The notes below the pieces were generated by a model. The model saw only the letters and a program-made list of their open reading frames with translations, did no database searches and had not been told where the DNA came from. A program made the position numbers and the translations under genes. Shown here piece after piece: positions 12,161-22,923 of a stretch of 64,000 nt of DNA. Numbering within the stretch: the first letter of the stretch is position 1; every line of letters starts with the position of its first letter. The DNA lies in NCBI RefSeq assembly GCF_964340395.1, contig NC_135551.1, positions 1,548,001 through 1,612,000 on the forward strand, given 5' to 3'. Source of the stretch: Glandiceps talaboti. Lineage: Eukaryota; Hemichordata; Enteropneusta; Spengelidae.

Positions 12161-13917
12161 AGCAAGCCATGGTGAATAACAACAGTATCTGTAACGATGT
12201 GCCATGTAACATGGAGACAGATGATCCTCTTGACAAAGATGAAGATTCCCTCGTGATTGATCTCAGCACTAAATCTCCATCCAGTGTACCTGACAAAGAA
12301 GATGAAGATGAGCGAACAAACAGTATCGATAAATACAGAACAGACTCTGGCATCAGTACTGTGTTTGCATACAACAAACAGAATCCACCAACACCTACTA
12401 AACATGTACAAGAACCAAAGTCAGAAATACACACATTTCCATCACCACCACCAGTTTTACCGCAACTACTGAAAACCAAAGAAGGCCTTGCAGTCTATAA
12501 TCCATTCCTGTCTTTCAATGGTAGTTATAAAGCTGGACTTCATCCCAAACCCAATCCTTTACCATCTATATTCAGCAGTACCAACTTTCCATTTGATGGC
12601 ATCCTAAAAGGTCCAAATATATTTGGTTTGAACAGCACCAATCCGCTTCATCTGGGTACAACACCACAGACTATTATGACATATGGTATGCATGGAAGCC
12701 TTAGTCCCAACCAATCTGCATCAGTGCCAAATTTCAACATGTCAAATGGTGTTCCTCCACTAGTCCCATTGCCATCCAAGATCAACAACACCCATGCTCA
12801 CACTACCAATTCCATCCATATTCCCATTCCAAGAGCTGGAGAGTCTGCACTCAATTTATCAAAACGTAAGAAAGCCAACAACCCCTCATATGGCCACAAA
12901 TCTCTGCCTTACCCATTAAAGAAAAAAAATGGAAAAATCCATTATGAGTGCAATGTATGTACAAAGGTTTTTGGTCAGCTGTCTAACTTGAAGGTTCATC
13001 TAAGAGTCCACAGTGGAGAACGACCATTTAAATGTGAGACTTGTAACAAAGGCTTCACCCAGTTAGCTCATCTACAGAAACATTACTTGGTCCATACTGG
13101 TGAAAAACCACACAAGTGTGAGGTGTGCAACAAATGCTTCAGCAGTACAAGTAATCTGAAGACACATATGAGACTTCACAGTGGTGAGAAGCCATACCAC
13201 TGCAAGGACTGTAATGCTAGATTTACACAATACGTACATCTTAGACTTCACATGAAACTACATGTCAAAGATGAAGATGATCCAGCATTCAACCAAAAGA
13301 GCAAACAGTGTGACAGTGATAGAAAATGTAATGGTTTGGGTCCTTTCGGTGTTGGTATAGATGTACAGGATTACTTTGGTAGGTCTGATGACACTGATGA
13401 GGTCAGCAGTCAAACTTCGTATTCCAATCACAGTGAAAATAGTATGTACCTTGGCCATCACATGGAAGGCAATGACAACTATGGTGAAAATGTCTCCAGT
13501 CCTGCTGCATCACATGACATACCTAGCCCAATGACATCACAGAGCAGTCCAAATCCATCCATGACAAGTGGACCAACTGAGCAGGAGTACAAAATATCAG
13601 AGAAGATGGACACTTCTCTCAGTTCTGAGTTGGATTACAGTTACCAAGATGACAGTAATAGATCTGATGCAGGCGATAGTGGCTTAGAAAGAGACAGTTC
13701 TTGCAGTACACCAAGAACACCATCGTCTCCATTTAATGTGGACTTCCCACAATCAGATCTTAACCATAATGTTGTTAATGTGGTCAAAAAACCATCATCT
13801 GTTGAAGGTATGGTACAAAACTTTTCAGAAAGAAAAATGAAAAAAATTACCTCTATTGCTAAGTTAGAAGATGTTGTCAAAAGAATCAAGGCAAGCAAGC
13901 AAGAAGACACAAGTTAA
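12161..13917 (+). CDS. prdm1: PRDM1/Blimp-1, large 3' exon with the zinc-finger array and C-terminus
   Basis: Opens after a T12 ACAG acceptor in the phase left by the PR exon and runs to TAA at 13,915-13,917. An internal Met at 12,169 is not the true start. The N-terminal part is a low-complexity Ser/Pro/Asn linker with two PxDLS-like motifs (VIDLSTK at 12,253; ALNLSKRKK at 12,847). [12 protein letters not shown] just before the fingers is a PRDM1 signature. Four C2H2 fingers with standard TGEKP/SGERP linkers span 12,943-13,011, 13,027-13,095, 13,111-13,179 and 13,195-13,263; the first three closely match human PRDM1. The fifth (C2HC) finger of human PRDM1 is absent, replaced by an acidic linker. 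The C-terminal 210 residues are Ser-rich and acidic, ending in a basic helix-like segment ([20 protein letters not shown]). In vertebrates several introns split this region; here it is one exon. Confidence 0.97.
12943..13263 (+). other. PRDM1 zinc-finger array, four C2H2 fingers
   Basis: Each finger has C-x2-C-x12-H-x3-H. In the PRDM1 family fingers 1 and 2 give most of the DNA specificity and also bind corepressors. Finger 1 ([14 protein letters not shown]) and finger 2 ([14 protein letters not shown]) keep the same recognition-helix residues as human PRDM1, so the DNA target motif is probably conserved. Confidence 0.93.
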
Positions 13918-15050
13918 TAAACAAAACTGTAAACTTGACACGACACTAGCTAATAAAGAATTTGAAGTTTTGGAATTAAAAGATGTTTTGACTGAAAGGT
14001 CAGACAGAAGTTGCATAACACTAATTTTAATCTAAACACCACTAAGAACATTCTCACCAAATTGCACCACAATCTGCCCAGTAGTTTTGAATTTCCCAAC
14101 TAGACACCAAAAGTAATGTCTCCATCAAATACCAAGACAATCACTCATGCAGATTTTTACTTTAAGTTGCTTATGCAGACAGACAGACAGACAGACAGAC
14201 AGTTGCTTTACCATACCTATAGCATTGTGCTAATAAAATTGATAAATGCTTCTAAATTTCAGTTTTATCCAGCAATAAATCAAGTTGCCAAATTACCAAA
14301 ATTGTGAAATTATAAGCACTGGAAAAGGGTTCGGTTTACTTTGCAGAAGTTGAACCATTCTTATTACACTATCCAAATTCAGTTTGTACATGTACATACA
14401 GTATTGTCATTTAGTGATTTTATCAAGACTAGGTCAAGACTATTGCCCCAAACTGGGCAAATATTTCCTATAATTAAAGTTTACAGTATCAGACATTTGA
14501 GCAAAACGTCTTCTCCAAGATCTATGATAAAACTTAAATTCCAAGGAAGGACAGGTTTTCCACTTGAAACCATTCACTGATATCAAAATTCACAAACTGA
14601 AATATTTAACATCACTATTCTAAAAGGACCAAAGGAATTCAACCAAAACATAATTTATTTTTAAACAGTTTTAAAATGGGCAAGTATGTTCAACCACAGC
14701 GAGGGTATCAGGCAAATTAATTGACGATGGGATTATTTCTGAATCTACCACAAAAGGTAACAGAATCCCTTTTACTAAAGTCAATTGTACATTCTTGAGA
14801 TTGATTTTATTTTTGTACATAGCAAGTTGATTATGTCTTGATAATAGTTTGTAAAGTATTGATTTTCTTTATTAAGTTTGAAATCTTATCTTCCAAACAG
14901 TGGTCAATCACACTGTACAAACTATTTTATTGTAAGCTAGAGGGTCTTAACATTTCTACACGTCGACCTGTTTTTCTACAGATATTCTTCTCACACAGTA
15001 CATGTTGACACCATTGTAAATCTTATCAAAGATGAAGTAAAATTTTGATA
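13918..15050 (+). other. PRDM1 3' UTR and immediate flank
   Basis: AATAAA hexamers occur at 13,952-13,957, 14,232-14,237 and 14,274-14,279. The first lies only 35 bases after the stop. Which poly(A) site is used cannot be decided from sequence. The region includes the tail of a family C element (14,030-14,210), which could be part of the transcript. Confidence 0.5.
14030..14210 (+). mobile_element. Family C element tail with (CAGA)n microsatellite
   Basis: AATCTGCCCAGTAGTTTTG, TCCCAACTAGACACC, CATCAAATACCAAG and TTTAAGTTGCTT match the tail of the long family C copy at 37,400-37,705. There the microsatellite is (AC)n and here it is (CAGA)n, both followed by a CAGTYGCTT phrase. Confidence 0.75.
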
Positions 15051-15450
15051 ATCTTTGTTATTTTCAACTTCACAAATACATCTATATTTCAAACTTTATC
15101 TGACAACCAATCACTAGTATAACCCATGCATACCTTACCTTTGATCTTTAACCTTTGAACGCTTGTTTGAAATGATTGTAAATTGTATTTAACTTCAATG
15201 AAATGCCAGATTTATTCTTTTTAAAGACCTTTTACTGAATTTCAGCTCTTGTTGACTTTTTGGATCTTTTTCTGCTTACTTTTTGTTTATTGTGATTGAC
15301 TAAATTTCTTGTATTTTTATCGACTGTTTTCTTGGAAAGTTATTCTTTGGAGTCATATGTGATAATGTCTCTTTATCTTTGAACCTATTCAAATACATGT
15401 CCTGTATATTTAAGCTGCTTCTTAGATAGAAGTGGTTACTAATGAAAATG
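15051..15450. other. Gene-free stretch downstream of PRDM1
   Basis: AT-rich unique sequence. I see no exon, repeat or conserved element. Confidence 0.5.
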
Positions 15451-15703
15451 TGTATCTGTAAGCTGTAAATGAACTGAGGACAGTTACAACTCTGTATCTG
15501 TAAGTTATAAATGAACTGAGGACAGTTACAACTCTGTATCTGTAAGTTATAAATGAACTGAGGACTGTTACAACTCTGTATCTGTAAGCTATAAATGAAC
15601 TGAGGACAGTTACAACTCTGTATCTGTAAGTTATAAATGAACTGAGGACAGTTACAACTCTGTATCTGTAAGCTATAAATGAACTGAGGACAGTTACAAC
15701 TCT
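15451..15703. repeat. 42-bp minisatellite, 6 copies
   Basis: Six units of TGTATCTGTAAG...GGACAGTTACAACTC. Alternating GTAAGCTATA and GTAAGTTATA variants point to duplication of a two-unit block. It is unrelated in sequence to the 42-bp array at 256. Confidence 0.95.
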
Positions 15704-16720
15704 GGTATTCAAGGTTTTGGTGTACTAAGACAGACATCAACTCAAACTATTGTTATTCGATTTGGTAGATTACACAAGTGGGTCATAGCAGTGCCTTTGT
15801 TGTGTGGTGTGCATATGTAATCAGCTGTGATCAAGATAGTGTAAACATTGGAAGTCCCAAAACAGTACACTACAAGTTTATGGAACTAGTTTCCAGAGAT
15901 GCCTCCCTACTGAGACTATAAATACAATCCATTCAATAGCTTATCACTGTTGTATCGACATGTGACAATAGTTTTAGTTTGTGTCTGTCTGTCTGTCCCA
16001 GTAAACCAAAGCCTCAATATTAAAAAGTACATTCATCTTTGATGGAAACATTGATGACTATCAACATTACTGAATCAACATACTAAAACTGAAGTATAAC
16101 TCGAAGTCTTGTGCCAAATCACTACCTTGCCACAAACTGTATCTCAATTTTTCTTCATTAGAATAGAATTTTTGTCAGAACCTACAAATGTCATAATCTT
16201 ACATCAATAAGGGTATAGACTAACTTTTGTGAACACTCTAAAATTTCAGTGATCGCCATATCCATATGCCAATACCGGAAGCCAAGAACTCATGAAAAAT
16301 GACAAAGTTTGTTGATCGACGCATGGTAATACATCTTGTATTATTTTATATGGTGCAAAAAGTCACCTGATACAGATGCTGGCTTGTGATTTGTTCTGAT
16401 GAGGTCATGTGATCTGAATTCTGCAACTGCCAGAGAGTGCGGTCTTGAAAATATGAGGGGATAAATCAAACATCACAAACACTTAAAAATGAAAATGTCA
16501 AAATGATGAGTCTTACCTTATCGGCTCTGATACTTTGTGTTAACTATTTGACAGTTCTTCATCTTTATCAATGTTAAGTTTTTGTTTGTTTGTTTGTTTG
16601 TTTGTTTTTTACTTTCTAGGTCAACCTATAACAAGCAATGAACACTCCACATCAAAATAAAACAAATAAATACTAGTTTTACTGTCCGAGATATGATTAT
16701 TAGTGACCAACAGACACTAC
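15704..16720. other. Gene-free stretch
   Basis: Unique AT-rich DNA with short (GTCT)n near 15,985 and (TTGT)n near 16,580-16,606. No exon is recognised. Confidence 0.5.
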
Positions 16721-16721
16721 C

Positions 16722-16753
16722 CATAGGGGGACTTATACATTGGGTTCTGTTCA

Positions 16754-16788
<35 letters not shown>

Positions 16789-16880
16789 CCCTCATATCTC
16801 TGGCATGCACCAACTGATTTCAACCAAACCTGGCATAAAGGTAACATACTATATGCACATCACTTTGTTTTATGACTGAA
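16722..16880 (+). mobile_element. Diverged stem-loop-head element with (GT)n
   Basis: GGGGGACTTATACATTGGGT followed by TCTGTTCATGCG, a GT run (about 16,757-16,787), and CACCAACTGATTTCAACC. This repeats the order seen in family A (GGGACTTATGGATTGGGTTC, CGTCC run, CTGGACCAATTTTTTTCAAA). It is a separate, older or different family. Confidence 0.5.
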
Positions 16881-17655
16881 GCAAATATGACCAAATATTA
16901 ACACTATAGAGACAGGCTAAGTTTATCCATCATGACATAAGTGCTAGATAACTAAACTCCTCGGAAGCAATGTACAATCACTTGCAGCCTCTGTATATAA
17001 GACTAATTCAATTATGCAGCAGGGTTGACTAGGACTAGATTGTGCACAAATAACAATGTTGAGGCACACCAGAAATTTGTACATTTTTAGCGGACCACTC
17101 TTACCATTCAACTATCATGCCTACAAAAGCTGTTATTATGACAATACATCTAGATTAGGTCACATGAGTCATATAATCTCATCATAATATGATTGCATAT
17201 CCTGTATCATCAAGCCTTTTTTTTTCCTTTTAATCATAAATCATGTTATTATTTGACTACATCTATAACACTAGAGAGTGCCATAGTACATTAACACAAG
17301 TAAAGAGACTTGCAGTTTGAAAGCTTAATATGACCAGAATTAATAAAATAATGCTCAGTTATGCCTGCGCAGAATGTACTTTTTTGTGAATGTTAATCAA
17401 CTAAAGTTATAATAATTTTGTATTTCACTTAAGCTCTCTAACATATTATTTCTAATGTACAAAGATAAAACCTGTTTAATGTAATTTGATGTGCTTGTCA
17501 TTTTTCCATAGCAACTCAAAGCAAACATTTTCAATTTGTTGACAAAATAATACACGTTTTTCTTTAACAGATATGCAATCATCAGAATTTTTAGATCAAA
17601 TTGGTTTATATACACAACTGGGGAAATCTCTTTAAGACATACATCTCAATTTCAA
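16881..17655. other. Gene-free stretch
   Basis: Unique AT-rich sequence. No coding or repeat feature is recognised. Confidence 0.5.
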
Positions 17656-17660
17656 GCTTA

Positions 17661-17826
17661 CGGTTAGGGTTAGGGTTGGGGGTTAGGGTTAGGGTTGGGG
17701 GTTAGGGTTAGGTTTGAGGGTTAGGGTTGGGGGTTAGGTTTGAGGGTTAGGGTTAGGGGTTAGGGTTGGGGTTAGGTTTGGAGTTGGGGTTAGGGTTGGG
17801 GGTTAGGTTTGGAGTTGGGGTTAGGA
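17661..17826 (+). repeat. Interstitial telomere-like (TTAGGG)n tract, degenerate
   Basis: Repeated GGTTAGGGTTAGGGTT with G-run expansions (GTTGGGGGTTAGG) and GGTTTGGAGTTGGGG variants. TTAGGG is the telomere repeat of most metazoans, so this is either an interstitial telomeric tract or a G-rich minisatellite of that type. It lies 230 bp left of a palindromic MITE. Confidence 0.8.
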
Positions 17827-18048
17827 GTTAGAAATGAGTTGCGGTTTTATAAACTGATGCATGATAGATATATTATGATGTTTAGGTGGGGTAAGAAAGT
17901 TGTGTGTGTGTGGTGTACATAGGGACTGGGTTTCTTTAAAACAAGATTGGGAGGTAGAAAAAGAGGGGTTCGGATAATTTGGAGCAGGTATGCTTGGTTG
18001 TGTACAAGTGTCCCGAAGTAGGGTAAATGCAGGAGGATGTAAATGACT

Positions 18049-18057
18049 GGTGTGGGC
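18049..18057. repeat. Left 9-bp target-site duplication of the palindromic MITE
   Basis: GGTGTGGGC, repeated exactly at 18,449-18,457. Confidence 0.85.
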
Positions 18058-18448
18058 ACAGGGAGATCAGGCTCAGTTAGTTTTGTTTACAAATACAAAC
18101 AAAAAAGTAAACAAACAAAACGCAAACAAACAAGTAAGTAAATAAACACACACACACACAGAAAAACAACAAACAAAAACAATTGAACCAACATATGAGT
18201 AGATACATACATGAGTAAACAACAACAAACCAACGAATAAACACTACCCCCGCAATGCGGGGGTACTGGGTAGTGTTTGTTTGTTCATTGTATCTTTGTT
18301 GTATCTACTCATTTGTCAGTTTAATTGTTTTTCTTTGTTTGTTTGTGTGTGTTTGTTTGTTTGTTTGTTTGTTTACTAACTTACATGTTTCTGTGTGTTT
18401 TGTTTGTTTGTATTTGTAAACAAAACTAACTGAGCCTGAGCTCCCTGT
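18058..18448. mobile_element. 391-bp palindromic MITE with a 9-bp target-site duplication
   Basis: The ends are ACAGGGAG and CTCCCTGT. Near the ends, CAGGCTCAGTTAGTTTTGTT and its complement continue the pairing. The arms are made largely of CAAA/TTTG tracts, and the centre holds a GC hairpin (CCCCCGCAATGCGGGGG). The whole element can fold back on itself. The perfect 9-bp duplication points to Mutator-like insertion. A related end (CAGGCTTAGTTAGTT with CAAA repeats) sits at about 24,575-24,665. Confidence 0.88.
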
Positions 18449-18742
18449 GGTGTGGGCTGAAAGCATGAGGCAGAAAAACTATGTAGTGGAGAAAGTATAA
18501 GCCGCCGTAGAGGGCGTGGTGGCTGAAGCGGTAAGGATGAATGTCCTTTATGGTTTTAATGTTGGTTTAGACCAAGTGGATGTAAAGTTCCGATATTTTT
18601 ATCCATAGTTTTTTCAAATTTGAGGCGGAGAGTCCTGGATTTGATGGGGAATCAAGTGTGTCGCATTTAAAAGAGGTGTGATCTTGAATTATGCGATTGA
18701 GTGGTATGGCAAGTTAAAGTGTGTCGCAACAGGTGTCTTTAT

Positions 18743-19742
18743 TAGTCCCCGCCGGACGAAGTCCGGGACAGGGACTTATGGATTGGGTTCCGTCTGTCCG
18801 TGCGTCCGTGCGTCCGTGTGTCCGTGCGTCTGTCCGTCCGTCCGTCCGTCCGTCCGCAGCCGTTTCTTGGAGATGCCTGGACCAATTTTTTTCAAACTTG
18901 GTACAGGGGCAACATACAATGGCATACATATGCACGTCAATTTGTTTCATGATACGATCCAATATGGCCGCCTAGCAGCCATTTTGTTTGTGAATTTTCC
19001 ATGTCCAAAACCATAACTCAGACATGCTTGAACAGATCTCATTCAAAGTTGGTATTAGGACAGTGTTCTATAACATACATGTGCATATCCATTTTCGTCA
19101 TTATACAATCCAATATGGCTGCCTGGCAGCCATTTTGTTTGCGAATTTTCCATGTCCAAAGCCATAACTCAGACATGCTTGAACAGATCTCATTCAAAGT
19201 TGGTATTAGGACAGTATATTCTATGACATACATGTGCATATTCATTGTTGTTGTGATACGATCCAATATGGCTGCCTGGCAGCCATTTTGTTTGTGAATT
19301 TTCCATGTCCAAAGCCATAACTCAGACATGCTTGAACAGATATCATTCAAAGTTGGTATTAGGATAGTGTTCTATGACATATACATGTGCATATTCATTG
19401 TTGTTGTGATACGATCCAATATGGCCGCCTGGCAGCCATTTTGTTTGCGATTTTTCCATGTCCAAAGCCATAACTCAGACATGCTTGAACAGATCTCATT
19501 CAAAGTTGGTATTAGGACAGTGTTCTATAACATACATGTGCATATCCATTTTCGTCGTGATATGATCCCCCATACCCGACCCATCCTTTATTGTTGTAGG
19601 CATGTTCCATGTCCAACAAGCAGACACAACATATCTAAGTCTGCTTGATTTAGGTTCACAAGTGTTGTTGCGTGATCAGAGTAGTGATAATTCCTTAAAA
19701 CCCAATCATAGCGGGGACTATGTCATTCTCAATGACTTGTTA
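18743..19742 (+). mobile_element. Family A element, most complete copy
   Basis: Head TAGTCCCCGCCGGACGAAGT forms a strong stem with GTCCGGGACAGGGACT. Then come TGGATTGGGTTCCGTC, a (GTCC/GTGC)n tract to about 18,855, and TCTTGGAGATGCCTGGACCA. Internal repeats of 151-153 bp start at 19,036, 19,187, 19,340 and 19,493. The tail is CTTAAAACCCAATCATAGC, GCGGGGACTA (19,711-19,720), and TGTCATTCTCAATGACTTGT to 19,742. Head TAGTCCCCGC and tail GCGGGGACTA are exact 10-bp inverted repeats. No transposase is encoded. Confidence 0.88.
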
Positions 19743-19803
19743 AGTCTGCCGATTTTAATGATGGTTGAGGCGGGTACGGGTGTTATGGAGGGTAATCCCC
19801 GTC

Positions 19804-20736
19804 AAAAGTCGAACTCGTCAATTGACAAGTCAGGAAAGTCAAGTGATGAGTCGGGTCCGTTAATTGACAAGTCAGGAACGTCAAGTGATAAGTCAGGTCC
19901 ATCAAATGACAAGTCAGGAACGTCAAGTGATAAGTCAGGTCCGTCAAATGACAAGTCAGGAACGTCAAGTGATAAGTCAGGTCCGTCAAATGACAAGTCA
20001 AGAACGTCAATTGGTAAGTCAGGTCCGTCAAATGACAAGTCAGTAACGTCAAGTGATGAGTCAGGTCCGTCAAATGACAAGTCAGTAACGTCAAGTGATA
20101 AGTCAGGTCCATCAAATGACAAGTCAGGAATGTCAAGTGATAAGTCAGGTCCATCAAATGACAAGTCAGGAACGTCAATTGATAAGTCAGGTCCATCAAA
20201 TGACAAGTCAGGAACGTCAAGTGATATTAAGTCAGGTCCATCAAATGACAAGTCAGGAACGTCAATTGATAAGTCAGGTCCATCAAATGACAAGTCAGGA
20301 ACGTCAAATGACAAGTCAGTAACGTCAAGTGATATTAAGTCAGGAACGTCAAATGACAAGTCAGGTCCGTCAAGTGACGAGTCAGTAACGTCGTGACAAG
20401 TCAGTAACGTCAAGTGATAAGTCAGGTCCGCCAAATGACAAGTCAGGTCCGTCAAATGACAAGTCAGGAACGTCAAGTGATAAGTCAGGAACATCAAATG
20501 ACAAGTCAGGAACATCAAGTGACAAGTCAGGTCCATCAAATGACAAGTCAGGAACGTCAAATGACAAGTCAGGAACGTCAAGTGACAAGTCAGGTCCTTC
20601 AAATGACAAGTCAGGAACGTCAAATGACAAGTCCGAACGTCAAATGACAAGTCAGGAACGTCAAGTGACAAGTCAGGAACGTCAAGTGACAAGTCAGGAA
20701 CGTCAAGTGACAAGTCAGGAACGTCAATTAATAAGA
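19804..20736. repeat. 21-bp minisatellite, about 44 copies
   Basis: Units alternate GACAAGTCAGGAACGTCAA and GATAAGTCAGGTCCGTCAA, giving a 42-bp two-unit rhythm. Both strands are open over hundreds of codons because the 21-bp unit keeps frame, e.g. a + strand frame of SNDKSGTSSDKSGP repeats starting at 19,602 inside the family A tail, and an antisense frame of DLSFDGP repeats. Neither has a gene-like context, so I treat the array as non-coding. Confidence 0.9.
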
Positions 20737-21114
20737 CGATGATGCCAACCAATAAGTCAATTTGTACGTACGTTATATCATTTTTGGCAATCGATAATTC
20801 AATCTGGACAGTTGACAATTCATAGAGTGCAGCTAAATCAAAGCATATGTTGAAGTCTGCACAAAGCACCCCAGCTTGCTTGGAAGTGAAATCACGTCAA
20901 CTGACGACTACTTTGACAGAACGCGTTTGGAAATCGTAATACCAATGTCTACTAAGCTAGGTATGCTCTTGACAAGTTATATGACCTAGGTCATGAACGG
21001 GCTGAAGAATTATACTCGAGTTTTATATGCAGTTATGGGTGACTTAAATTTTATACATTCATACGTTTTTGCCAGTTTAGACATTTCGTAGAATGACCTT
21101 GAAGGAAAGTGGCT
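20737..21114. other. Gene-free stretch
   Basis: Unique sequence between the 21-bp array and the Foldback-like element. Nothing is recognised. Confidence 0.5.
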
Positions 21115-21123
21115 CCCCACAAC

Positions 21124-22923
21124 GGGTGACCCTAAAACGAATGACAACCTGAATGACGGAAAACGAATGACAGCATTTCTAGGTGGTAAACAGTGGAATG
21201 ACACCCTTTTCTACATTCAGTTAGTTGAATGACACCCTCTGCACTGTAAAACCAGTGAAATGACAGCCGCCACTCTATAAAATAAGTGGAATGACAGCAT
21301 TTCTAGGTGGTAAACAGTGGAATGACACCCTTTTCTACATTCAGTTAGTTGAATGACACCCTCTGCACTGCAAAACCAGTGGAATGACAGCCGCCACTCT
21401 ATAAAATAAGTGGAATGACAGCATTTTCAATGCTTTAGAACTGGAATGACAGCATTTCTAGGTGGTAAACAGTGGAATGACACCCTTTTCTACATTCAGT
21501 TAGTTGAATGACACCCTCTGCACTGTAAAACCAGTGAAATGACAGCCGCCACTCTATAAAATAAGTGGAATGACAGCATTTTCAATGCTTTAGAACTGGA
21601 ATGACAGCATTTCTAGGTGGTAAACAGTGGAATGACACCCTTTTCTACATTCAGTTAGTTTAATGACACCCTCTGCACTGTAAAACCAGTGGAATGACAG
21701 CCGCCACTCTATAAAATAAGTGGAATGACAGCATTTTCAATGCTTTAGAACTGGAATGACAGCATTTCTAGGTGGTAAACAGTGGAATGACACCCTTTTC
21801 TACATTCAGTTAGTTGAATGACACCCACTGCACTGTAAAACCAGTGGAATGACAGCCGCCACTCTATAAAATAAGTGGAATGACAGCATTTTTAATGCTT
21901 TGGAACTGGAATGACAGCATTTCTAGGTGGTAAACAGTGGAATGACACCCTTTTCTACAATCAGTTAGTTGAATGACACACTCTGCACTGTAGAACCACT
22001 GGAATGACAGCCGCCACTCTATAAAATAAGTGGAATGACAGCATTTTTAATGCTTTGGAACTGGAATGACAGCATTTCTAGGTGGTAAACAGTGGAATGA
22101 CACCCTTTTCTACATTCAGCTAGTTGAATGACACCCTCTACACTGTAGAACCACTGGAATGACAGCCGCCACTCTATAAAATAAGTGCAGAGGGTCATTC
22201 AACTAACTGATTGTAGAAAAGGGTGTCATTCCACTGTTTACCACTTAGAAATGCTGTCATTCCAGTTCCAAAGCATTAAAAATGCTGTCATTCCACTTAT
22301 TTTATAGAGTGGCGGCTGTCATTCCACTGGTTTTACAGTGCAGAGTGTGTCATTCAACTAACTGATTGTAGAAAAGGGTGTCATTCCACTGTTTACCACC
22401 TAGAAATGCTGTCATTCCAGTTCTAAAGCATTGAAAATGCTGTCATTCCACTTATTTTATAGAGTGGCGGCTGTCATTCCACTGGTTCTACAGTGTAGAG
22501 GGTGTCATTCAACTAACTGAATGTAGAAAAGGGTGTCATTCCACTGTTTACCACCTAGAAATGCTGTCATTCCAGTTCTAAAGCATTGAAAATGCTGTCA
22601 TTCCACTTATTTTATAGAGTGGCGGCTGTCATTCCACTGGTTCTACAGTGCAGAGGGTGTCATTCAACTAACTGAATGTAGAAAAGGGTGTCATTCCACT
22701 GTTTACCACCTAGAAATGCTGTCATTCCAGTTCTAAAGCATTGAAAATGCTGTCATTCCACTTATTTTATAGAGTGGCGGCTGTCATTCCACTGGTTTTA
22801 CAGTGCAGAGTGTGTCATTCAACTAACTGATTGTAGAAAAGGGTGTCATTCCACTGTTTACCACCTAGAAATGCTGTCATTCGTTTTCCGTCATTCAGGT
22901 TGTCATTCGTTTTAGGGTCACCC
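21124..22923. mobile_element. Foldback-like element, 1.8 kb, inverted arms built from 155-bp tandem repeats
   Basis: The termini are GGGTGACCCTAAAACGAATG and its complement ending at 22,923. The left arm (to about 22,187) has the phrase GCATTTCTAGGTGG at 21,173, 21,297, 21,452, 21,607, 21,762, 21,917 and 22,072, so a 124-bp unit is followed by units of exactly 155 bp. The right arm is the inverted copy with about four to five units. Within each unit GGAATGACA recurs several times. Flanks CCCCACAAC (21,115-21,123) and CCACACAAC (22,924-22,932) match at 8 of 9 bases, suggesting a 9-bp target duplication. Long inverted arms made of tandem repeats are the hallmark of Foldback elements. No transposase frame is present. 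Confidence 0.9.

Noticed and set aside
13258-13910. Antisense frames within the PRDM1 exon
   Set aside because: They are shadows of the sense frame, which has strong homology.
18505-18600. A third tRNA-like SINE (A-box-like TGGCTGAAGCGG at 18,520)
   Set aside because: The expected B box is not there; GGTTTAGACC is too far from consensus.
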